The notes under the pieces were generated by a model, which saw only the letters and a list, made by a program, of their open reading frames with translations, made no database searches and was not told where the DNA came from. The translations under genes and the position numbers were made by a program. This document shows positions 9,373 to 18,118 of a stretch of 40,683 bases of DNA, piece by piece. The DNA lies in contig JAAFHZ010000030.1 in NCBI GenBank assembly GCA_013297675.1, positions 1 to 40,683 of the forward strand, read 5' to 3'. Numbering within the stretch: the first letter of the stretch is position 1; the number at the start of each line of letters is the position of its first letter. The DNA is from Synechococcales cyanobacterium bin59.metabat.ball.084 (GTDB lineage: Bacteria > Cyanobacteriota > Cyanobacteriia > Cyanobacteriales > Chamaesiphonaceae).

Positions 9373-10665
9373 ATGTTGGATTTTGATGCACTAGTAATTG
9401 GGTCAGGTCCCGCTGGGACAATAATTGCGGCGGCTTTAGCCGAACAGGGAGTAAAAGTCGGCGGACTGACCGCCAGCCCACTACGGCAGGTCTGGCCAAA
9501 TACTTATGGCATCTGGCGCGACGAACTCGAAGATCTGGGATTAACCGATTTATTAGGTCATTGTTGGGAAAATTGTGTCTCTTATTTCGGCCAAGGAGAA
9601 GTTAATCACAATCGCGCCTACGGACTATTTGATAAAGTCAAGCTGCAAAACCATTTTTTGGCCAAGTGCGAAACCGGGAGGGTGGAATGGCACGAAGGCA
9701 AAGCCACAAATATTGAGCACGATCGGGAATGCTCAACTGTCACTACTACAGCGGGCGAAACCTTCCGTGCGCGGGTGGTGATCGATGCCAGCGGCCATAA
9801 GTCAAAGCTGATCAAGCGACAGAATCAGGATGCAGTAGCTTTTCAAACGGCCTATGGTATTGTCGGTCGTTTTTCGGCGCGTCCTGTCGATCGACAGCAG
9901 TTTGTGCATCAAGATTTTCGCAGTGAGCATCTATCGGCGACTGAGCGCACTACCGAGCCACCGACTTTTTTGTATGCGATGGATTTTGGCGATGATGTCT
10001 ATTTTGTAGAAGAGACATCGCTGGCAATGTCTCCCCCAGTAAGTTTTGAGCTACTAGAGCGACGCTTACACCAAAGGTTAAACGCACGAGGAATTAAAGT
10101 TACAGAAGTCCACGAAGTGGAACGCTGCATTTTTCCGATGACCCTGCCGCTGCCCGATCTCCATCAACCGGTGGTAGCTTTTGGTGGTGCGGCCAGTATG
10201 GTACATCCGGCTTCGGGGTATATGGTGGGGGCAATGCTGCGCCGCGCTCCTGGCCTAGCCGCAGCTATTGCCACCGCTCTGCAAGATGCCCAAGCTGCAC
10301 CCGCTGCGATCGCGCGGGCGGCTTGGCAAGAGCTTTGGAACCCCGATCGCCTGCGCAAGTACTATCTCTATCGGTTTGGCTTAGAAAAATTAATGCGCTT
10401 CGATGAGGTGCTGTTAAAGCAGCATTTAGATTCTTTCTTCAAGCTGCCTCAAAGTCAATGGTCGGGGTTTTTGGCCGACAGACTATCTACTCCAGAATTA
10501 CTCGCAGCAATGGTGCGCTTATTTGCGATCGCGCCTAATTCTCTCCGCTGGGGCTTAATGCAATTTCCTGGTTTAGAAAGTAGTCTATTTTGGCAATTTA
10601 TCAGCCTCCAAGCAGCAAAGTCGCCACTAGCGGTTACTCCTAAGTCCGTAACATCAAATTCCTAA
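9373..10665 (+). CDS. crtL: lycopene cyclase, CrtL type
   Basis: 430 aa from ATG 9373. It cyclises the ends of lycopene to give beta- (or epsilon-) carotene, at the membrane. An N-terminal dinucleotide-binding fold (DALVIGSGPAGTIIAAALAE), NTYGIWRDELEDLGL, a VIDASG strand, FLYAMDFG followed by FVEET, and GGAASMVHPASGYMVGAMLRRAP are hallmarks of plant/cyanobacterial CrtL cyclases. The open frame extends upstream to GTG 9235, but those 46 residues cross a DNA repeat and precede the conserved fold, so I prefer 9373. No clear Shine-Dalgarno sequence is seen. Beta versus epsilon specificity cannot be decided by eye; beta is the likelier default. Confidence 0.88.
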   Translation: MLDFDALVIGSGPAGTIIAAALAEQGVKVGGLTASPLRQVWPNTYGIWRDELEDLGLTDLLGHCWENCVSYFGQGEVNHNRAYGLFDKVKLQNHFLAKCETGRVEWHEGKATNIEHDRECSTVTTTAGETFRARVVIDASGHKSKLIKRQNQDAVAFQTAYGIVGRFSARPVDRQQFVHQDFRSEHLSATERTTEPPTFLYAMDFGDDVYFVEETSLAMSPPVSFELLERRLHQRLNARGIKVTEVHEVERCIFPMTLPLPDLHQPVVAFGGAASMVHPASGYMVGAMLRRAPGLAAAIATALQDAQAAPAAIARAAWQELWNPDRLRKYYLYRFGLEKLMRFDEVLLKQHLDSFFKLPQSQWSGFLADRLSTPELLAAMVRLFAIAPNSLRWGLMQFPGLESSLFWQFISLQAAKSPLAVTPKSVTSNS

Positions 10666-10683
10666 TCTCTGCTGGGTAAGAAT

Positions 10684-12099
10684 ATGCAAAATCTACGGAA
10701 TACTCCAGCACTGTCACTGCAAGAAGTTTATCTGACGCTTCGATCGGAGCCTTTGACCACCGAGGCTGAGCTAGCGGCATTTTATCGGGCTGAGATGAAC
10801 GCGGTGAGAGGTGGCGATAAGGTGCAGAGGCTGGCCAGGGGATTGAATCAGGCTCATGGCATTACGTACTTCAAAGCTTTTTTTATGGGGCACCAAGGGG
10901 TCGGCAAGTCTACAGAGCTGAGTAGATTGACTGTCCAAATGGCTAACAAGTTTCGAGTCGTTAGATTTAGCGCGATCGATAATCTAGATCCAAATAATTT
11001 CCGATCTTTGGATTTGGTGCTGACTATGATGATCGATATCACAGAGAGAATCAAGCAGCCGGTGGCAGCAGGCGGGGCGGGCAGGACTCCTTCAGCAGCA
11101 AGGTTACAAGAGATCTGGGATTGGTTTGCTGCCGAAAAAGAAGTGTATGCCTATGAAGTTTCTAGAGCATTAACAGTTGAAGGCGGGGGCGGAGCTAAAG
11201 AGGATTCTTTATGGCACAAGGTTTCCAATTTATTCTTACAGGTCAAAGGCAGCATTAAGTTTGCCGGAAGTCGCAAAAAAGAAACCATAGAATATCAAAT
11301 TAGCCGCTTGCCATCGCTGCTGAGAATTGCTAACCACTTGTTGGATGACTGCAATGAAATACTCAAAGAAACCACTGGCCACGAATGGCTGTTTGTGGGA
11401 GAAGACTTTGACAAACCGGGTATTCCTAAAGATTTGATTGAAGATTTATTTATTAACCGGGCTAACGTTTTTCGGGAGTTGCGCTGTCATATGATTTTTA
11501 CGCTGCCACTAAATTTATTTTATTCTGGCAAGGCAACAAACTTACCATTTACTCTCGATCGCAGTTTTGTGCTACCCGATACGCCAGTTTTTAATCAAGA
11601 CCATACAGCTAATTCTGTTGGCAGAAAGGCGGTAGAAGATGTTTTGACGGCGCGGATGTCGCCAGATTTGTTTGAGCAAGGCCAGATGGAATGCTTGATT
11701 ATTGCTTCTGGTGGTAATTTGCGAGATTTGTTTTCGTTGGTAAACTATGCGGCAGATACGGCTGAATTGCGCGGGGCAAGTAAGATCGATGCATCTGATG
11801 CCGAATCGGCGGTGGTAAACTTGCGCAGCTCTTATCAGCGCCGTTTGGGTCAAAGTCCTTATGATATGGACGATGTTAAATATGACGATAAAGCCCAAAA
11901 GCTGTTGACTATTTATAGTGGCGATGAAACGGCGCAAATAGCTGACGCGGTGATGTATTCGCTGCTGGCAGCTAAGGCTGTGCAAGAATTTAATGGTAAG
12001 CGTTGGTTTGGGGTGCATCCATTGGTGGTAGATATTTTGGCAGATCAAAAGGTAATTGCTCGATCGAACGCTGGAGATGTACCCGGTGGCACTAAGTAA
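10684..12099 (+). CDS. P-loop ATPase (AAA/STAND-like), partner of the overlapping TPR gene
   Basis: 471 aa. Walker A is GHQGVGKST at residues 69-77. A Walker-B-like strand EWLFVGEDFDKPG lies near 237, followed by FRELRCHMIFTLPL. The overall order recalls Orc/STAND-like ATPases with a C-terminal winged-helix region (LLAAKAVQEFNGKRWFGVHPLV). No membrane segment. It follows crtL by 18 bp, and its 3' end overlaps the next gene by 23 bp, so the ATPase and TPR proteins are almost certainly co-translated partners. The process served is unknown; a regulatory or defence switch is possible. Confidence 0.7.
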   Translation: MQNLRNTPALSLQEVYLTLRSEPLTTEAELAAFYRAEMNAVRGGDKVQRLARGLNQAHGITYFKAFFMGHQGVGKSTELSRLTVQMANKFRVVRFSAIDNLDPNNFRSLDLVLTMMIDITERIKQPVAAGGAGRTPSAARLQEIWDWFAAEKEVYAYEVSRALTVEGGGGAKEDSLWHKVSNLFLQVKGSIKFAGSRKKETIEYQISRLPSLLRIANHLLDDCNEILKETTGHEWLFVGEDFDKPGIPKDLIEDLFINRANVFRELRCHMIFTLPLNLFYSGKATNLPFTLDRSFVLPDTPVFNQDHTANSVGRKAVEDVLTARMSPDLFEQGQMECLIIASGGNLRDLFSLVNYAADTAELRGASKIDASDAESAVVNLRSSYQRRLGQSPYDMDDVKYDDKAQKLLTIYSGDETAQIADAVMYSLLAAKAVQEFNGKRWFGVHPLVVDILADQKVIARSNAGDVPGGTK

Positions 12100-13633
12100 G
12101 GCGGCTGGCACTATTGCCGATATTCGCGATCGATTGCTGCTGTGGGCAAATCGTCCGGTTGGTTCTTTGATTAAAGCGGAGTTTGCCTCGGAGTTTGCGC
12201 GGCAGCGGGTAATTGATGAGCTGCGAACTACTTTAGCCGATCGAGGAATTCCTTTTTATGAGTTAGTTTTAGCTACTCAACAAGAACCGGTAGATGTAGT
12301 GCAGCAGATTCTGGCACAAATTGAGGTTTTACCAGCAGGGGTTTTATCGGTAACAGGTTTTGCTAGTGCTTTTACCCACAAGGTGCTGCTGCCAGATGCC
12401 ATGAGGGTTTTGAATTACAACCGTGATAAGTTGGTGGCTAATTCTCTCTGCCAAATTTGGTGGATGACTCCGATTTTTGCTAATACGTCGCTGTTTGCGA
12501 TGCCCGATATTACTAGTTGGTTCATTGCTCAATTGAACTTAACTGAGTTTGTGTTGACCGATGAAGTCGAGCCAAAATCTATTAATAGTGGCGATGGAGT
12601 CTATGCCAATATCGATGATGCTCGTCGTCGTGCTGAGAAGTTGTTACAGCGAATGCAGGCTGCCCAAGCATCTGGAGTAGATGATGGTGAATTGCTAGAA
12701 GATTTTTTGCTGCCAGCACTGGAAGCATTAGCTGAAGCGGGCGCACATAAAAGTCTCCATGATTTATCTTTGCAGTTTGAAGGACTACTCGGAAGACTTA
12801 AGCTTACTAATTCTGTACAGGTTGCTCTTGCTTTAGCCAGAATTGCAAGGCTTTATGAAAGTCAAGGTAGGTATTCGGAAGCAGAGCCTTTATATCTTCG
12901 ATCGCTGGCAATCAGAGAAGAACAACTAGGTGCAAACCATCCAGATACCGCCACCAGCCTGAATAATCTCGCTTATTTATACCAATCTACTGGTCGTTAT
13001 TTGGAAGCAGAGCCATTATACGTTCGATCGCTGGCAATATCTGAAGAACAACTAGGTGTGAGCCATCCAGATACCGCCACCAGCCTGAATAATCTCGCTG
13101 GTTTGTATCGAAGTATGGGTCGTTATTTGGAAGCGGAGCCTTTATACGTTCGATCACTGGTAGTCTTTGAAGAACAACTAGGTGCAGACCATCCAGATAC
13201 CTCTACCAGCCTGAATAATCTCGCTGGTTTGTATGAATTTACAGGTCGTTATGTGGAAGCTGAGCCTTTATATGTTAGATCGCTGACAATCAGAGAAGAG
13301 CAACTAGGTGCGAACCATCCATCTACCGCCACCAGCCTGAATAACCTCGCTTATTTATATCAATCTACGGGTCGTTATTTGGAAGCAGAGCCATTATACG
13401 TTCGATCGCTGGCAATAGCTGAAGAACAACTAGGTGCAAACCATCCAGATACCGCCAACAGCCTGAATAATCTCGCTGCTTTGTACTATTACACATACAG
13501 GTATTCGGAAGCCGAAATTTTATTGGCTCGATCGCTCCAAATTGCTGAAAACACCCTGGGTATCAATCATCCAAACACCCAATCAATCCGTGAAAACCTG
13601 GAAATCATTCGACAACAATTACCTGAAAATTAA
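12077..13633 (+). CDS. TPR (kinesin-light-chain type) protein, partner of the P-loop ATPase
   Basis: 518 aa from ATG 12077; the frame is also open to TTG 12056. Residues ~1-175 contain a segment (LNYNRDKLVANSLCQIWWM ... MPDITSW) like the N-x2-R-x2-L ... W ... PD-x2-SW pattern seen in TPR proteins of STAND-like signalling modules. No Walker A is visible here, so it may be an inactive NTPase-like fold. The C-terminal ~260 residues are about six 42-residue TPR units (TGRYLEAEPLYVRSL, EEQLGANHPDTATSLNNLA). The 23-bp overlap with the upstream ATPase suggests fixed stoichiometry: TPR as sensor or scaffold, ATPase as motor. Target unknown. Confidence 0.75.
   Translation: MYPVALSKAAGTIADIRDRLLLWANRPVGSLIKAEFASEFARQRVIDELRTTLADRGIPFYELVLATQQEPVDVVQQILAQIEVLPAGVLSVTGFASAFTHKVLLPDAMRVLNYNRDKLVANSLCQIWWMTPIFANTSLFAMPDITSWFIAQLNLTEFVLTDEVEPKSINSGDGVYANIDDARRRAEKLLQRMQAAQASGVDDGELLEDFLLPALEALAEAGAHKSLHDLSLQFEGLLGRLKLTNSVQVALALARIARLYESQGRYSEAEPLYLRSLAIREEQLGANHPDTATSLNNLAYLYQSTGRYLEAEPLYVRSLAISEEQLGVSHPDTATSLNNLAGLYRSMGRYLEAEPLYVRSLVVFEEQLGADHPDTSTSLNNLAGLYEFTGRYVEAEPLYVRSLTIREEQLGANHPSTATSLNNLAYLYQSTGRYLEAEPLYVRSLAIAEEQLGANHPDTANSLNNLAALYYYTYRYSEAEILLARSLQIAENTLGINHPNTQSIRENLEIIRQQLPEN
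12830..13590 (+). repeat. tandem ~126-bp repeats coding the TPR array
   Basis: About six head-to-tail 126-bp units. Central units are very similar at DNA level (repeated GCCACCAGCCTGAATAA, TTGGAAGCAGAGCC and ACTAGGTGCAAACCATCC), while the outermost are diverged. Such similarity implies recent duplication or gene conversion and possible copy-number change. Confidence 0.8.
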
Positions 13634-14033
13634 TATCGCCCCTTAGTAGTGCAATTTTCTGACTTGCGACTCAGCTCTGACGCTGGGATTTTGCTAGATC
13701 GTCAAGCCGAAGAAAAAGAGCAAGTTTGCCCTGTTGGCAAAACAGAGTTGTCCCGGATGCGAAGTCATAATTATTTTCATCAACACGAACTTATGATCTT
13801 GATTGCGGATCGATAGTGATCTAAATATTTTGCAATATCTTCGGGTGCAGCAATCTCATAGAGTTAACCTTGAATTTAATAGTTATTCATCAGATCTAAT
13901 GCTGCCGTTAAGTAGTCGATAGATGCTCTCGTAGCATATCTGGGGATGGATTCTAACATTTTATGAAGATCGATCGTAAACTTAGTGGGCTTTAAGGTAT
14001 CAATAGAATCTACTACACAATCTTGTTATTTCT
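13634..14033. other. 400-bp gap holding decayed coding fragments
   Basis: No intact gene. On the minus strand two stretches read like protein without usable starts. 13876-14025 contains FTIDLHKMLESIPRYATRA ... ALDLMNNY before a stop. Just downstream, around 13787-13863, another frame reads YEIAAPEDIAKYLDHYRSA. They may be pieces of one or two decayed genes; I do not recognise the family. The right end must also contain the promoter of the gene at 14034. Confidence 0.3.
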
Positions 14034-14477
14034 ATGAAAAACACTTTCATGCTTATCGCTTCGATAGTTGCACTCACATCACAGATGACCGCTGTATCTC
14101 CGATCTCGACTTCAGCCCAAAATAAAGATAACGGCTTAAATGCAATCTGTAAACCAGACCCCAATACACCGGACGGATGGAAAATAGAAAAGAGCTTTTC
14201 CTTTAATGAGCAAGGTAAAAACTACAAGCTGGTTTATTTGAGGTCGTTTGACAGCGGCTCGATCTGTCTAGTCCAAGGGGAATATAGCAAACCGATCGGT
14301 CTCAAATATTGGGAATCAGAATTTATTGATGCAGTCGATCGAGTGAGTGCTAAGGTTTTTACTTTCCAAGTCCATGAGGGCAACGGAAGCCCAACCCCCA
14401 CCAAAAAATATCGACTGAATCTCAGCAACCCGCAAAAACCCCAGATCACTCTGTTAAAATCGTGGGTTATCCCTTAG
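14034..14477 (+). CDS. exported protein of unknown function
   Basis: 147 aa. The N-terminus (MKNTFMLIASIVALTSQMTAV ... STSAQN) is a signal peptide with a likely cleavage near residue 29. The mature part has two cysteines (AICKPDP, SICLVQGEY) that could form a disulfide, and a beta-rich pattern. No family recognised. Its last 11 bp overlap the end of the convergent methyltransferase gene. Confidence 0.65.
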   Translation: MKNTFMLIASIVALTSQMTAVSPISTSAQNKDNGLNAICKPDPNTPDGWKIEKSFSFNEQGKNYKLVYLRSFDSGSICLVQGEYSKPIGLKYWESEFIDAVDRVSAKVFTFQVHEGNGSPTPTKKYRLNLSNPQKPQITLLKSWVIP

Positions 14478-15438
14478 CTGTTGCTAGCACTGTACGATGA
14501 CGAGGACTATTAGCAATTTGCTTAATTGACTCAAAACCAGTGGTTTGCAGAGCAAGATCAATATCCAAGCTAAAATATTGATCTAAATAAGGCTCAGTAC
14601 TTTTAAGTAACGTCAAGATATAGGGCGGCATTTGACTATAAATTTCGGAAGCTGGATTCATATCCATAATAGCGATGTGACCACCGGGCTTGAGTAAACG
14701 CCGTGCCTCTTGAAATATCTCTAGCGTTGCGGTTTGGGGTAACTCATGACACATTAAAAATAGCGACACTAAATCATAGCTAGCTGCGGGTAGATCAGTC
14801 TTTTCCGCAGCGGCATGTACCCAGTTAATATTTGCTTTACTATGGCGATAGCTAGCCACAGTTAAGAAATAGGGCGAAAGATCTACGCCGGTAATTTGAG
14901 CTTGGGGATAGGCCGACTGCATTGCCATGGTGCTCATGCCCACACTGCAACCAAGATCTACAATACTTTGGGGAGCATGGGGCAGATATTCTTGCAAAAC
15001 TTGATGATAAGTTTGGCGTAGCTGTCGATCGCCATTCTTGCCCGTCTCAGCAAAAATTTTGGCATGGACAGAGTAGGCGGCAACTTCAACCTCCATCGCC
15101 GGTTCCCAGCCCATATTGCCTTCAGCATAGGCATGGAAGGAAGTGAGATAATAGTCAGGATAGCTAGTTTTAGGGTTGGTGAGCTGGGCTAATTCCTGTT
15201 CCCAGGCCGGAGCAAAGGATGTATCGGTATCTCGGGCCTTGAGGGTTTTAACATCGTTGCGCCAAGCCACCCCGATCGATTCTGCTCTTTTGATGATTAA
15301 ATTCCGCGCTCGATTTTTGGCAAAGTTAGCTAAGGGTTTTACGGAGAGTAGACCGTTGACCACCTGGGTAGCAAGGCGATTCACTAAGGGCGTTGCAGTG
15401 GACGTGGCAGAATTAGGCGCAGAGCTAAAGGTGTTCAT
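14467..15438 (-). CDS. class I SAM-dependent methyltransferase
   Basis: 323 aa from ATG 15438 (frame open to TTG 15468; the ATG gives the more natural N-terminus). Motif I is VDLGCSVG at residues 160-167. An acidic strand end (ITGVDLSPYFL) and the post-motif HAAAEKTDLPAASYDLVSL and RRLLKPGGHIAIMD follow, as in Methyltransf_11/UbiE-like enzymes. The N-terminal 150 residues are helical and specific to this subfamily. The substrate cannot be deduced. It overlaps the exported-protein gene tail to tail. Confidence 0.8.
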   Translation of the reverse strand: MNTFSSAPNSATSTATPLVNRLATQVVNGLLSVKPLANFAKNRARNLIIKRAESIGVAWRNDVKTLKARDTDTSFAPAWEQELAQLTNPKTSYPDYYLTSFHAYAEGNMGWEPAMEVEVAAYSVHAKIFAETGKNGDRQLRQTYHQVLQEYLPHAPQSIVDLGCSVGMSTMAMQSAYPQAQITGVDLSPYFLTVASYRHSKANINWVHAAAEKTDLPAASYDLVSLFLMCHELPQTATLEIFQEARRLLKPGGHIAIMDMNPASEIYSQMPPYILTLLKSTEPYLDQYFSLDIDLALQTTGFESIKQIANSPRHRTVLATAKG

Positions 15439-15519
15439 AAAAATTTCTGAGGCAGCGAAGAAGAGCAAAGTTATCTAGCAACTTAAAGATATAATAGCCC
15501 TAAATTAAAGTGAAGTCTC

Positions 15520-16206
15520 ATGAGTCAAGTCATTACTCTTCCCCAATCGCCTAAAATTAGCTCATGGCGTAATGCCACTTGGGCAGAATATATACAAAGG
15601 ATTGAAAATCCTCAAAGTGAATCAGAGCAGGTTTTTTTCAACCTAGACACCATTTGGGTCGATATGGGCAATGAAGGCATCAACCACTCTAGATTTAACG
15701 AATTATTCACTTTAATTTTCGGATTTTGGTTTTCACAACAAGCCGACGTGAAGTTTGACTTATTGGGTGGTTGTGTTCTGGAAAAGCCCAAAACCCAGGG
15801 AGCCGCACCGGATAAGGTACTGTACATCGGTGGAGAAGCCCCTCGCTGGCAAACAGGAGAACCGCGCCGGGTAAATTTGGATCGTTGGCGAGTACCAGAT
15901 TTGGTTGCCGAAATCGCAGATACCACTTTACCGATCGATCTAGATGAAAAAAAACAGCTTTATCTTGCTCTAAACATCCCAGAATATTGGGTGATCGATG
16001 TGCGCGGTCGGCAGATTTGGTTTTTTCGGTTAATTGAGGGCAAATATCAAGAATGTAATGAATCTGGGGCTTTGGCTGGACTACCGATCGATCTAGTGGA
16101 ACAAGCCTTAGCCCAAATGGATGATGACAACAGCAACGTGGCTTTATGGTTTGCCGCACAAATCAAAGATCTATCGGCTCAAAAAAATGACCTTAGCCAG
16201 CACTAA
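15520..16206 (+). CDS. Uma2 family (DUF820) putative restriction-like endonuclease
   Basis: 228 aa. The conserved core VPDLVAEIADTT ... DEKKQLYLALNIPEYWVID is the PD-(D/E)xK-like signature of Uma2/DUF820 proteins, which occur in many copies in cyanobacterial genomes. HSRFNELFTLIFGFW corresponds to the usual N-terminal helix. Biological role is unproven for the family. It is transcribed away from the methyltransferase gene with an 81-bp gap, a divergent arrangement. Confidence 0.8.
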   Translation: MSQVITLPQSPKISSWRNATWAEYIQRIENPQSESEQVFFNLDTIWVDMGNEGINHSRFNELFTLIFGFWFSQQADVKFDLLGGCVLEKPKTQGAAPDKVLYIGGEAPRWQTGEPRRVNLDRWRVPDLVAEIADTTLPIDLDEKKQLYLALNIPEYWVIDVRGRQIWFFRLIEGKYQECNESGALAGLPIDLVEQALAQMDDDNSNVALWFAAQIKDLSAQKNDLSQH

Positions 16207-16434
16207 ATGCCAAAGTCGTTTTTTTATGTCTAAAAAGAGTCATCGGTAACACAAAAATAAATTACTTGTCGTTCACAGCCTGCATCGACTACCATCAAAA
16301 TATCAACACTTTCCAAAGCCGCGAGGAGCCAAACCATGACATTGCAAACAATCGCCTCCCACCCTACCCGCTAGATCTTCCTAAGCATCTAGCGTTGTCG
16401 TAGGGACAAATCAGTTCAACAATACCTAAAAGCA

Positions 16435-17616
16435 ATGCCCTACGAACAGCTAGAAATATCTAGTCCTGCTCCAGTACTATCCTGGGCGGGACACCCCTTG
16501 GCTCATCAAGAAATCGCGATGGCCAAGAATGTGGCCTCTTTACCATTTGTCTACAAACACCTCGCCCTCATGCCCGACGTACATCTGGGGCGGGGAGCCT
16601 TAGTCGGTTCGGTGATCGCCACCAAAGCCGCCCTCATTCCTGCCGCCGTCGGTGTGGATATTGGCTGTGGCATGATGGCCATCCAAACTCCTTACAGCGT
16701 CGATAAGCTCAGCAACAAGCTAAAAAAAATCCGTCTAGATATCGAAGCCGTGATTCCCACTGGCTTTGCTGGCAACAAAGAAACCACTCGGGAAGTGCAA
16801 AATTGGCAAGGCTGGCGCAGCTTTGCAGATCTGCATCGAGGGGTGCGAGATCTAGAAAGAAAAGCGATTCAGCAACTTGGCTCTTTGGGTGGTGGCAACC
16901 ACTTTATTGAAGTCTGCACCGATACCGAAAATCGGGTGTGGTTAATGCTGCATTCTGGTTCCCGGTTAATCGGCAACAAAGTTGCTCAGTGTCACATCGA
17001 CACCGCGCGGGATCTGGCCAAAATGGCTAGGACTTCTTTACCTGATCGAGACCTGGCTTATTTTGTCGCTCAAACCCCAGAATTTGATGCCTATTGGCAC
17101 GATCTGCAATGGGCGCAAGACTACGCCGGGGTAAACCGAGAAATTATGATGGCGCGGGTGGTGAAGGTGATCGAAAAACACTTGGGCGGCGGCAGAAAAA
17201 TGAAGCCGCTGCTGGTGGTGAACTGTCATCATAACTATGCTGAAGTGGAACGCCATTTTGATGAAGATGTCTATGTGACCCGCAAAGGTGCAGTACGCGC
17301 CCAACAAGGCGACTATGGCATTATTCCTGGTTCGATGGGAGCCAAGTCTTTCATTGTGAAGGGCAAGGGCAATATTCAGAGTTTCTGTAGTTGCTCTCAT
17401 GGTGCCGGTCGATCGATGTCTCGCACTGCCGCCAAGGACACCTTTTCTTTGGATGATTTTTTGGCGCAAACCGCCGGAATTGAATGCCGCAAAGACCCGG
17501 AGCTAATCGACGAAATCCCGGCAGCTTATAAGCCGATCGAGCAAGTGATGGCTAACCAGGCTGATCTGGTAGAGGTTGTCGCTACCCTCAAGCAGCTTAT
17601 TTGCGTTAAGGGCTAA
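16435..17616 (+). CDS. rtcB: RtcB-family RNA ligase
   Basis: 393 aa, the shorter bacterial RtcB size. It joins 2',3'-cyclic phosphate and 5'-OH RNA ends using GTP and Mn2+. Visible motifs are PDVHLGRGALVGSV, VGVDIGCGM (metal Cys78), LGSLGGGNHFIEV, LHSGSR, VNCHHN, and HGAGRSMSR with His322, the expected guanylylated histidine. All key residues seem present, so it is probably active. It stands alone; no archease or RNA-repair partner is nearby. Confidence 0.93.
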   Translation: MPYEQLEISSPAPVLSWAGHPLAHQEIAMAKNVASLPFVYKHLALMPDVHLGRGALVGSVIATKAALIPAAVGVDIGCGMMAIQTPYSVDKLSNKLKKIRLDIEAVIPTGFAGNKETTREVQNWQGWRSFADLHRGVRDLERKAIQQLGSLGGGNHFIEVCTDTENRVWLMLHSGSRLIGNKVAQCHIDTARDLAKMARTSLPDRDLAYFVAQTPEFDAYWHDLQWAQDYAGVNREIMMARVVKVIEKHLGGGRKMKPLLVVNCHHNYAEVERHFDEDVYVTRKGAVRAQQGDYGIIPGSMGAKSFIVKGKGNIQSFCSCSHGAGRSMSRTAAKDTFSLDDFLAQTAGIECRKDPELIDEIPAAYKPIEQVMANQADLVEVVATLKQLICVKG

Positions 17617-17625
17617 ACAAAAAAC

Positions 17626-17657
17626 CCCCTGGTTTTTGGTCATCTAAGAGCCAGGGG
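17626..17657 (+). terminator. hairpin after rtcB
   Basis: Inverted repeat CCCCTGG / CCAGGGG with an 18-nt loop, starting 10 nt after the rtcB stop. It is followed by ATATCAGTTTTA rather than a clean T-run, so termination is plausible, not certain. Confidence 0.45.
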
Positions 17658-17701
17658 ATATCAGTTTTAAGCGGGACAAAATTATCGAGGATAGCATTGA
17701 A

Positions 17702-17800
17702 CACCCTCACCCCCAACCCCTCTCCCATCAAGGGCGTGCAGGGCGAGCGTCTGAGGTTGCCTCAGACGAAACCCTCGCAGCACTAGAGGGGAGCCGGAGC
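17702..17800. repeat. dispersed cyanobacterial repeat with nested hairpins
   Basis: It starts with a CACCCTCACCCCCAACCCCT-type sequence common between cyanobacterial genes. An outer stem CCCCTCT (17717-17723) / AGAGGGG (17785-17791) encloses a perfect inner 9-bp hairpin CGTCTGAGG-TTG-CCTCAGACG (17748-17768). No coding frame. It is likely a non-autonomous repeat whose transcript would fold strongly. Confidence 0.6.
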
Positions 17801-17863
17801 ACAAAGGATACTTATTGGTCTTTTGAGTTGCTAGAATGGAACTGACTGTTTATGAGAAGTAGC

Positions 17864-18118
17864 ATGTCTATTTTAATTTCTCTTAGCCCTGAAGTGGAGG
17901 CGCAGCTCCAAGAAAAGGCGATTAGCCAAGGCCGAGATATTAGTTTGGTGGTTAATGATTATTTGTCTCGGGCAATGGAGTTGGATGATTTAGAATTACA
18001 GGAATCGATTAAGGCTATTCAGGAAGGTTTTGATGATTTTGAGGCAGGGAGAAGCCAGTCTTTTCAGTCGTTTGTAGAGGAGCAGCGCTCTAAGCATGGT
18101 CTGTCGATAGAGTTATGA
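17864..18118 (+). CDS. antitoxin-like protein of a ParE/RelE-type module
   Basis: 84 aa from ATG 17864 (an in-frame ATG also exists at 17852). MSILISLSPEVEAQLQEKA with SLVVNDYLSRAMELDD looks like a ribbon-helix-helix-type antitoxin, followed by an acidic toxin-binding tail. Its stop overlaps the toxin ATG (ATGA), the usual antitoxin-toxin arrangement. Confidence 0.6.
   Translation: MSILISLSPEVEAQLQEKAISQGRDISLVVNDYLSRAMELDDLELQESIKAIQEGFDDFEAGRSQSFQSFVEEQRSKHGLSIEL

Noticed and set aside
12830..13590. CRISPR-like array
   Set aside because: The regular repeats are 126-bp coding units of TPR motifs without spacers; no CRISPR array was seen anywhere in the window.
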